Shown here piece by piece: positions 1 through 6,045 of a stretch of 11,205 nt of DNA. The position numbers and the translations under genes were made by a program. The stretch comes from CAZRDB01 sp964598695 (GTDB taxonomy: Bacteria > Armatimonadota > Zipacnadia > UBA1398), in the NCBI GenBank assembly GCA_964598695.1, contig CAZRDB010000168.1:1-11205 (forward strand). The letters are read 5' to 3'. Positions within the stretch are counted from its first letter, which is position 1. Each line of letters opens with the position of its first letter. The notes beneath the pieces are model-generated. The model saw only the letters and a program-made list of their open reading frames with translations, had not been told where the DNA came from and searched no databases.

Positions 1-2
1 GC

Positions 3-83
3 AAGTGGTGGCAGCACTTCCCGAACGGGATCGGCGACACCGACAAGGACGCCCAGCTCACCTACTTCGAGGGGTTGCGCTAG
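3..83 (+). CDS. C-terminal end of an unidentified protein (truncated by window edge)
   Basis: An open frame enters from the left edge and ends at TAG (81-83), giving 26 residues that read KWWQHFPNGIGDTDKDAQLT followed by YFEGLR. The mix of Trp, His, Asp and aromatic residues looks like real protein. The other two forward frames of this stretch are Ser/Arg/Pro-rich, as expected of shadow frames in GC-rich DNA. I do not recognise the family from this short tail. It converges on the lipoprotein gene with only 6 bp between the two stop codons, so the two transcripts probably run into each other. The start and most of the gene lie outside the window. Confidence 0.6.
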   Translation, partial: KWWQHFPNGIGDTDKDAQLTYFEGLR

Positions 84-89
84 GGGCGG

Positions 90-512
90 TTAGCTCGAGG
101 GCGCCGGGGCGACCTCGGGCTGGTCATCGACGCACTCCCGCTGGCCGCCACAGTCCTTCGGGGCGATCTCGCCCGAGAGGTAGGCCTCCGGGCTCTTGCG
201 GAACTTGTTCTTGGCGCCCATGCAGTCGAGGTAGAAGAGAATCCCGTCGTGGACGCAGGTCTGGGCGTTCTCGAGGTCGCGGATCGGGATTCCCTTGACC
301 GGGCAGAGGTAGTAGCCGTCCGCGTCCTTGCGGTTGCCGATCGGCAGCCCCGCCGACTCCGTCGACTCCGCCGCGACCGGCGCGGCGGCAGGCTGTGCGG
401 CGGCGGAGGCCACCGGCGCCGAGGGCGTCGGGCCGGCGGGCTTGCGGCCACAGCCGGCCGCGGCAAGCACGGAGGCAAGGGCGAGCAGGGGGAGGAGGAC
501 GCGCGGGTTCAT
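90..512 (-). CDS. Lipoprotein with YHS-like cysteine domain
   Basis: The 140-residue product starts MNPRVLLPLLALASVLAAAG and then Cys21, a signal peptidase II lipobox (A-A-G-C). Gly at +2 would not retain it in the inner membrane of a diderm. Residues 22-56 are a flexible Ala/Pro/Ser linker. Residues 67-113 resemble the YHS metal-binding domain: C70-P-V-x-G, then HDG-ILFYLDC97, then KFRKSPEAYL, the counterpart of the family's YxFC..C..KF..NP..YL. Additional cysteines are C86, C121 and C127. YHS domains occur in copper and other heavy-metal proteins, so an envelope metal-handling role is inferred; redox use of the cysteines is the alternative. I chose the ATG at 512-510 because it begins the signal peptide and has AGGAG upstream; 54 more in-frame codons upstream make no signal sequence. 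The gene is divergent from the permease. Confidence 0.75.
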   Translation of the reverse strand: MNPRVLLPLLALASVLAAAGCGRKPAGPTPSAPVASAAAQPAAAPVAAESTESAGLPIGNRKDADGYYLCPVKGIPIRDLENAQTCVHDGILFYLDCMGAKNKFRKSPEAYLSGEIAPKDCGGQRECVDDQPEVAPAPSS

Positions 513-524
513 CGGTGAGAGGCT

Positions 525-545
525 CCTGTCGTGTGTACTGACAGG
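525..545 (-). promoter_or_regulatory. Inverted repeat overlapping the lipoprotein ribosome binding site
   Basis: CCTGTC (525-530) and GACAGG (540-545) are perfect 6 bp inverted arms around a 9-base loop. In the minus-strand transcript the hairpin's 3' arm runs straight into the AGGAG ribosome binding site upstream of the ATG at 512, so folding would hide part of that site. The same dyad in DNA form could be a repressor operator. No regulator is encoded beside it. Confidence 0.4.
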
Positions 546-607
546 GGGTTCGCCGTTGCCGGCCGTTCTTCCTTGACTGCCGCCGGCCGAGCGGCGCGTC
601 GCGCCTG

Positions 608-616
608 TGGTATAGT
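608..616 (+). promoter_or_regulatory. Extended -10 promoter element of the permease gene
   Basis: TGGTATAGT is a TGn extended -10 followed by TATAGT (five of six matches to TATAAT), one of the few AT-rich spots in a very GC-rich region. It lies 35 bp before the permease ATG. No -35 box stands at the usual spacing; TTGACT at 573-578 is 32 bp away, too far to pair with it. Extended -10 promoters can work without a -35. Confidence 0.4.
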
Positions 617-651
617 TCCGCGTTCGCGCTCCCAGGCAGGCGGTCCCCCCG

Positions 652-1617
652 ATGTCCCTCGCCCAGTTCCTCACCTTCGGCTTCCCCCTCGTCGTGATGG
701 CGACGGCGCTGGTTGTCGGCTATCGGGTCAAGGCCCGGACCGGCGACTGCCTCCCGCTCTCCAAGGGCCTCACGCGGGTGGGGCTCGTCTGGCTCGACCC
801 GCTGAACATCGTGCTGGCGCTGTGGGCGCAGAGCTTCGCCGACACCCGGGTGTTGCTGCTGCCGGCGGTCGGGACCGTCCTCACATGCATCCCGGCCGTC
901 CTGATGGCGGCCATCGCGCGCGCCCGCTCGCTCCCCCGTCCCCGCGCCGGGGCGCTCGTGGCCGCGAGCATGTTCTCGAACCAGGGGACGACGTTCGGCA
1001 CATTCCTGGCCTTCGTCCTGGCCGGCGAGGCGGGCTTCGCCGCGGCCTCGCTCTACACGCTCTACTTCTACCCCCTGTTCTTCACGCTCGGCCTGGTCGT
1101 CGGGCGGGCCTACGCGGCCGGCTCAGGCGTCTCGGGCTGGCGGATCCTGGTCGACAACCTCCGGGACCCCGCCGGCCGCAACTGCCTGCTCGCCGTCGCG
1201 GCCGGGATCCTGCTCAGCCTCTTCGGCCCGCCGCGTCCCGAGGTCCTGGGCCACCTCCCCGGCTTCACGGTCCCGGTCACGACGTTCGTCTACCTCTCGG
1301 CGATCGGCATGACCCTCGACTTCCGCCGGCTCCGCAGCTCGCTGCGCGGCGCCTACGCGATCGGCCTGCTCAAGTTCGCGTTCGGGCCGGCGCTGGCGCT
1401 GGCCGCGATCGCCCTGCTCGGCCGCGCCGGGCTCACCGAGCCGCTGTGGTCGCGGGTGATCCTCATCCAGAACTGCATGCCGGCCGCGATCTTCGCCCTC
1501 GTCCTCGTCAACCTGTTCGACCTCGACCGCGATCTGGCCAACACCGTCTGGCTGCTCACCAACGGAGTGGGGATCCTGCTCTCGCCCGCGATCCTCGTCG
1601 CCGCCCGGGCGCTCTGA
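652..1617 (+). CDS. AEC-family permease (auxin efflux carrier / malate permease type)
   Basis: This 321-residue inner-membrane protein has about ten hydrophobic segments in two halves: near 7-24, 45-60, 66-90, 97-124 and 130-152, then about 177-191, 206-221, 233-255, 268-288 and 296-319. Family marks are the glycine/asparagine-rich SNQGTTFG (109-116) in the first half and the C-terminal IQNCMPAAIFALVLVNLFDL followed by a WLLTN segment, the place where AEC proteins carry their conserved MP motif and final helices. Members export or exchange organic anions such as malate or malonate, or small amphiphiles; the substrate here cannot be told. Length is normal for the family (about 300-320). The ATG at 652 begins directly with a membrane segment; the ribosome binding site is weak (AGGCGG). 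It appears monocistronic, with 111 bp and a separate promoter before panD. Confidence 0.85.
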   Translation: MSLAQFLTFGFPLVVMATALVVGYRVKARTGDCLPLSKGLTRVGLVWLDPLNIVLALWAQSFADTRVLLLPAVGTVLTCIPAVLMAAIARARSLPRPRAGALVAASMFSNQGTTFGTFLAFVLAGEAGFAAASLYTLYFYPLFFTLGLVVGRAYAAGSGVSGWRILVDNLRDPAGRNCLLAVAAGILLSLFGPPRPEVLGHLPGFTVPVTTFVYLSAIGMTLDFRRLRSSLRGAYAIGLLKFAFGPALALAAIALLGRAGLTEPLWSRVILIQNCMPAAIFALVLVNLFDLDRDLANTVWLLTNGVGILLSPAILVAARAL

Positions 1618-1638
1618 GACCGCACGCCCGGGGCGGTC
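1618..1638 (+). terminator. Possible hairpin terminator after the permease
   Basis: GACCGC (1618-1623) and GCGGTC (1633-1638) form a perfect 6 bp stem with a 9-base loop, starting directly after the permease TGA. There is no run of T after it, so intrinsic termination is doubtful. It may instead protect the mRNA 3' end or be chance in GC-rich DNA. Confidence 0.3.
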
Positions 1639-1640
1639 CC

Positions 1641-1670
1641 TTGGGCCGGCCCCCCCGCAGGTTGTATGAT
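1641..1670 (+). promoter_or_regulatory. Sigma70-like promoter of panD
   Basis: TTGGGC (1641-1646) and TATGAT (1665-1670) are separated by 18 bp. The -10 matches five of six consensus bases and the -35 three of six. It sits in the only sizeable gap upstream of the long + strand run, 58 bp before the panD start, so it may drive panD-nadA-nadC and perhaps genes beyond. The predicted transcript start is near 1677. Confidence 0.45.
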
Positions 1671-1682
1671 GCTGGTGCGCCA

Positions 1683-1701
1683 CGGGCCCCGTTCGGGCCC
1701 G
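1683..1701 (+). promoter_or_regulatory. GC-rich stem-loop in the panD leader
   Basis: CGGGCCC (1683-1689) and GGGCCCG (1695-1701) are perfect 7 bp inverted arms around the 5-base loop CGTTC. The hairpin lies between the predicted promoter and the GGAAGGG ribosome binding site (1709-1715), and would be within about six bases of the mRNA 5' end. No T-run follows, so it is not a classic attenuator. Stabilising the 5' end or binding a protein are possible roles. Confidence 0.4.
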
Positions 1702-1728
1702 CGACGTGAGGAAGGGTAGTCACCGACG

Positions 1729-2088
1729 ATGCAACGCCTCATGCTGCGATCGAAGATCCACAACGCAACGGTCACGCAGGCCGAGCTGTACTACGAAGGC
1801 AGCCTCACGCTCGACCGCGACCTGATGGAGGCCGCCGATCTCCTCCCGAACGAGTGGGTCCAGGTCGTCAACGTCAACACGGGCGACCGCTTCGAGACCT
1901 ACATCATCGAGGGGGAGCGCGGCTCCGGCGTGGTCTGCCTCAACGGCGCCGCCGCACGGCTCGGAGCGCCCGGCGATCTCGTGATCGTCCTCTGCCGCGC
2001 CATGATGGACGAGGAAGAGGCCCGCAACCACCGGCCGAAGGGCGTCAAGGTCGACGGGGCCAACCGCGTCATCGGCGAGGCCCGGTAG
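1729..2088 (+). CDS. panD: Aspartate 1-decarboxylase proenzyme
   Basis: PanD converts L-aspartate to beta-alanine, the precursor joined to pantoate on the way to coenzyme A. The 119-residue protein aligns without gaps to the E. coli enzyme over the active-site positions. Self-cleavage occurs at Gly24-Ser25 in YYEGS, where Ser25 becomes the pyruvoyl cofactor. Lys9, Arg54, Thr57, Tyr58 and Asn72 (in NGAAA) are all at their known positions, so it should be active after processing. The C-terminal DEEEARNHRPKGVKVDG matches the family tail. The ATG at 1729 is preceded by GGAAGGG, slightly far from the start. It heads the + strand gene run and lies 31 bp before nadA, putting two aspartate-consuming cofactor pathways side by side. 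Confidence 0.97.
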   Translation: MQRLMLRSKIHNATVTQAELYYEGSLTLDRDLMEAADLLPNEWVQVVNVNTGDRFETYIIEGERGSGVVCLNGAAARLGAPGDLVIVLCRAMMDEEEARNHRPKGVKVDGANRVIGEAR

Positions 2089-2119
2089 GGCGGGCGCAGG
2101 CAGGCGGAGGGAGCACGTG

Positions 2120-3020
2120 ATGAGACAGAGCGACTTGGTGCGGGAGATCGAGCGGCTGCGCGCGGAGCGCCACGCCGTCATCCTCGCGCACAACTACCAG
2201 GCGCCCGAGGTGCAGGATATCGCCGAGTACGTCGGCGACTCGCTCGGACTAAGCCGGCAGGCCGCCACGACGGAGGCCGAGGTCATCGTCTTCTGCGGCG
2301 TCCACTTCATGGCCGAGACGGCAGCCATCCTCTCGCCCAACAAGATGGTCCTCCTTCCCGACGCCTGCTCGGGATGTCCGATGGCCGACATGATCACCGT
2401 CGAGGAGTTGCGTCGCCTCAAGGGTGAGCACCCCGAGGCCACGGTCGTCACCTACGTCAACTCCTCGGCCGCGGTCAAGGCCGAGAGCGACTACTGCTGC
2501 ACCTCCGCGAACGCCGTCGAGCTGTGCCGGGCCATCCCGGCCGAGGAGATCCTCTTCGTTCCCGACAAGTGGCTCGGCAGCTGGGTGGCGCGCCACGTCG
2601 CGAAGCGCTTCCACTTCGCCGCCGGCTACTGCCCCACCCACGTCGCGATCCGCCCCGAGGACGTCGAGCGCGCGCGCGCCGAGCACCCCGAGGCGCTGGT
2701 CATCGCCCATCCGGAGTGCCCGAGCAGCGTGGTCGACCTCGCCGACGAGGTCCACTCCACCTCCGGCATGCTCGACGCCGTCCGCCAGACGGGACGGCAG
2801 CAGGTGATCGTCTGCACCGAGGAGGGGATCCTCCACCGCATGCGCAAGGAGAACCCCGCGAAGGAGTTCTTCAGCGTGAGCCCGCGCGCCGTTTGCCCCA
2901 ACATGAAGAAGACCACCCTCGAGAAGGTCCTCTGGGCGCTGCAGGACCTCCACCCCGTCATCACCGTCGAGCCCGACACCGCCGCGAAGGCCCTGCGCGC
3001 GATCCAGCGCATGATGGCGG

Positions 3021-3028
<8 letters not shown>
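2120..3028 (+). CDS. nadA: Quinolinate synthase A
   Basis: NadA condenses iminoaspartate with dihydroxyacetone phosphate to quinolinate in de novo NAD synthesis, using a [4Fe-4S] cluster held by three cysteines. From the ATG the protein is 302 residues, the compact bacterial form. The cluster cysteines are in SGCPMAD (C86), GYCPTH (C171) and VCPNMKK (C259), with the roughly 85-88 residue spacing of the family. Other signatures are AHNYQ near the N-terminus, FCGVHFMAE, YVNSSAAVKA, CCTSAN and the HPECP motif. GGAGGGAG (2106-2113) precedes both an ATG at 2120 and a GTG at 2117; I prefer the ATG, which lies 9 bases after GGAGG. The stop overlaps the nadC start. No nadB occurs in the window, so iminoaspartate must come from an aspartate oxidase or dehydrogenase encoded elsewhere. 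Confidence 0.96.
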
Positions 3029-3935
<907 letters not shown>

Positions 3936-4013
3936 GGCGCTGACTGTCGACTCCGCCCGAATTCGGCACGAGGAGCGTGACTTCCCATCGCGGCCCAACA
4001 GACCGGACTGAGC
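3936..4013. other. Spacer between nadC and the chorismatase-like gene, with adaptor-like 15-mer
   Basis: This 78 bp gap is the longest in the run after panD. It holds GAATTCGGCACGAGG (3959-3973), identical to an EcoRI adaptor used in classic cDNA libraries, and a short dyad CACG-AGGAG-CGTG (3967-3979) with a ribosome-binding-like AGGAG in its loop. I see no convincing promoter or terminator, and only a weak ribosome binding site before the next start. Confidence 0.5.
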
Positions 4014-5153
4014 GTGGCTGAGACCACGGCCGATGACTCTGCCCTGTTCGTCGCACGGCGAGGCGAGAGCACCGACCTCTACCTGACCTGCACGCCCGAC
4101 CCCGCGCTTGGCAGCCCCGAGCGCCAGGCCCGGCGGATGGCCGAGGCAATCGAGCGGGCGGTCTCCGAGCACAGCGCCCGCATCGTGCAGGAGCGCGTCT
4201 TCGGCCGCCTCGACGGCCGCGACGCCTACCTCTCGGCACGGTCCGACGCACTCGGTGGCGCGCTCGCCGAGGCGCCCTGGCCGCTCCACTACATCGAGGG
4301 CGCCCCGATCCTGGGCGGCACCTATGCCGGGGTCCACGTCTACGCGGTGGCCGGCGCTCCCACACGAACCCTCCGTGCGGACGGCCAGCCGGTCGGTGTC
4401 GAGGTCGCCTCCGACGGCCTTGGCTACCACTACCTCGGCGGCATCGCGGGGACGCCGGCGGGCGCCGAACCAGCCGCGCAGTGCGAGGCGATGTTCCGGC
4501 GGGCCGAGTCGCTGCTGGGGGCCGAGAGCCTCCGGTTCGACCGCGTCGCCCGGACCTGGCTCTACCTCAACCGGATCCTCGAGTGGTACAGCCCGCTCAA
4601 CGAGGTCCGCACCCGACTCTACGGTGAGTGGCGCCTCGGCGGACCCGGGATGCCCCCCCTGCCCGCGAGCACCGGGATCCTGGGCCGGGTCGAGCCCTCC
4701 GTCGCCTGCTCGATGGATCTCGTCGCACTCTCGGGCGACCGACGCGACGAGGCGATGGTCCAGCTCCACAACCCGGCCCAGAACGAGGCCTACAGCTACG
4801 GTTCCTCGTTCTCGCGCGGGATGGCGATCAGCGACGGCGGCCTGACGACCGCCTACATCTCCGGCACCGCCGCGATCGACGAGCACGGCCGGTCGATCCA
4901 CGAGAACGACATCGCCGCGCAGACGGAGTGCACGCTGGACAAGATCGCGGCCCTGCTCGGCACCTGCGGCATGGACCTCGACGACGTGGTCAACGCCACC
5001 CTCTTCGTCAAGCGCCGGGGCGATGGCGAGACCGTGCGCGCGCTCTGTGCCGCCCGCTCGGCTCGCCTCGCGCATGGGAGCTACGTCCTGGCCGACGTCT
5101 GCCGCGACGAGCTGCTGTTCGAGGCCGAGGTCACGGCCCTCGAGCGAACCTAG
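4014..5153 (+). CDS. Chorismatase-like (FkbO/Hyg5-type) Rid-superfamily protein
   Basis: The 379-residue protein has two parts, as in chorismatases: an N-terminal domain (about 1-170) and a C-terminal YjgF/Rid-like domain. Shared-looking segments are RTWLYLNRILEWYSPLNEVR (180-199), PASTGILG (217-224), VQLHNPAQNEAYSYGSSFSR (249-268), YISGTAAIDEHG (281-292), the QTECTLDKIAALL helix (303-315) and the closing ADVCRDELLFEAE (360-372), where chorismatases carry a CR..LL.E.E stretch. Known chorismatases hydrolyse chorismate to pyruvate plus 3-hydroxybenzoate, 4-hydroxybenzoate or a dihydroxy-cyclohexadiene acid, feeding antibiotics, pigments or quinones. Whether this member does so is unproved; an uncharacterised Rid-type deaminase is the alternative. 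The start is GTG at 4014, the first start codon after an in-frame stop. The phosphorylase follows after 31 bp, so the two are probably co-transcribed. Confidence 0.7.
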   Translation: MAETTADDSALFVARRGESTDLYLTCTPDPALGSPERQARRMAEAIERAVSEHSARIVQERVFGRLDGRDAYLSARSDALGGALAEAPWPLHYIEGAPILGGTYAGVHVYAVAGAPTRTLRADGQPVGVEVASDGLGYHYLGGIAGTPAGAEPAAQCEAMFRRAESLLGAESLRFDRVARTWLYLNRILEWYSPLNEVRTRLYGEWRLGGPGMPPLPASTGILGRVEPSVACSMDLVALSGDRRDEAMVQLHNPAQNEAYSYGSSFSRGMAISDGGLTTAYISGTAAIDEHGRSIHENDIAAQTECTLDKIAALLGTCGMDLDDVVNATLFVKRRGDGETVRALCAARSARLAHGSYVLADVCRDELLFEAEVTALERT

Positions 5154-5184
5154 CGCACGCCGGAGAGATAGGGGGCCGAGCGAA

Positions 5185-6045
5185 GTGACGCATCTCGCGG
5201 TGATCGGCGGCAGCGGGGCCTACGACCTGCTGCAGCATGGCGCCTTCACGCTCCGCGAGACCCTCGGCCCCCGCGAGACGCCCTTCGGCCCCAGCGCACC
5301 CGTCCACCGCCTCGCCGCCGGCGCCGCCGAGGTGCTGTTCCTCTCCCGCCATGGCGAGCGCGGCTACCACCGCACCGCCCGCTTCGTGAACTACCGCGCC
5401 AATCTCTACGCCCTCCGGGACCTCGGCGCCGAGCGCGTCGTCGGCTGGAGCGGGCCCGGCGCCCTCGACGCGACGCTCGCCCTGGGCCAGTACGTCGTCC
5501 CGGACGACGTGCTCGACGAGACCCGTGCCCGCGACGACACCTTCTTCACGGGAGGCGGCCTCGGCTTCATCCGCCAGAGCCCCGTCTTCTGCCCCACGCT
5601 GCGTGCCGGCGTGCTCGCCGCGCTTGCCGGCTCGGGCACGGCCGTGCGCGACGGCGCGGTGTACGCCTGCACCGAGGGCCCACGGCTCGAGACGCCGGCC
5701 GAGATCCGCAAGCTGCGAATCCTCGGCGCCGACCTGGTCGGGATGACCCTCTGCCCCGAGGTCTTCCTCGCGAAGGAACTCGCGATGTGCTACGCCGCCG
5801 CCTGCTACATCACCAACTACGCCGAGGGCATGGTCGACCGCGCCTTCCAGCCCGGAGTCCTGTTCGAGGGGCTGCTCACGGCGGAGGAGAAGCGCGCGGT
5901 CGATGCCGCGGTCGAGGGCTTCGCCGGCTTCGTCGAGCGGCTGGCGGCCGAGGAGCCGGCGCCGTGCCACTGCCGGCGGCTGCTGGAGCGCTACCAGAAG
6001 CGCGGGACCATCGGAGGGGACTGGCGCGAGTGGGTCGGACGGTAG
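5185..6045 (+). CDS. MTAP/PNP-family nucleoside phosphorylase, probably 6-oxopurine (methylthioinosine) specific
   Basis: The 286-residue protein shows the trimeric MTAP/PNP pattern: IGGSG (7-11) and RHGERGYH (55-62) for phosphate, VNYRANLYALRDLG (68-81), TEGPRLETPAEIR (163-175) and LVGMTLCPEVFLAKELAMCY (184-203). Such enzymes split purine nucleosides with phosphate into base and ribose-1-phosphate, or 5-methylthioribose-1-phosphate. ITNYAEG (209-215) puts Asn211 where human MTAP has Asp220; Asn there is typical of enzymes for inosine-type 6-oxopurines. The overlapping deaminase downstream would supply such substrates. Odd points are a GWSGPGAL loop (87-94) in place of the usual TTACGS/NAVGG phosphate loop, and a C-terminal tail with C-H-C. 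The GTG at 5185 has AGGGGG nine bases before it and starts directly at the first beta strand; the open frame extends upstream only into shadow sequence. Confidence 0.85.
   Translation: MTHLAVIGGSGAYDLLQHGAFTLRETLGPRETPFGPSAPVHRLAAGAAEVLFLSRHGERGYHRTARFVNYRANLYALRDLGAERVVGWSGPGALDATLALGQYVVPDDVLDETRARDDTFFTGGGLGFIRQSPVFCPTLRAGVLAALAGSGTAVRDGAVYACTEGPRLETPAEIRKLRILGADLVGMTLCPEVFLAKELAMCYAAACYITNYAEGMVDRAFQPGVLFEGLLTAEEKRAVDAAVEGFAGFVERLAAEEPAPCHCRRLLERYQKRGTIGGDWREWVGR
6013..6019 (+). promoter_or_regulatory. Internal ribosome binding site fixing the amidohydrolase start
   Basis: GGAGGGG lies inside the end of the phosphorylase gene, 10 bases before GTG at 6030. It is among the strongest ribosome binding sites in the window. 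It supports a start 16 bp inside the upstream gene instead of the later GTG at 6093, and suggests coupled but independently initiated translation. Confidence 0.6.

Noticed and set aside
573..616. TTGACT at 573-578 paired with TATAGT at 611-616 as one promoter
   Set aside because: The spacer is 32 bp, about twice the sigma70 spacing, so I kept only the extended -10.
513..674. 54-codon upstream extension of the lipoprotein gene
   Set aside because: It would bury the signal peptide and lipobox inside the protein, and it covers the promoter region of the divergent permease.
5023..5184. Upstream extension of the phosphorylase frame
   Set aside because: It overlaps the chorismatase-like gene out of frame and is Arg/Ser/Pro-rich. 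The GTG at 5185 has a ribosome binding site and begins at the first family strand.
5787..6029. Upstream extension of the amidohydrolase frame into the phosphorylase
   Set aside because: The translated stretch is an Arg/Gly-rich shadow of the phosphorylase. The GGAGGGG site places the start at 6030.
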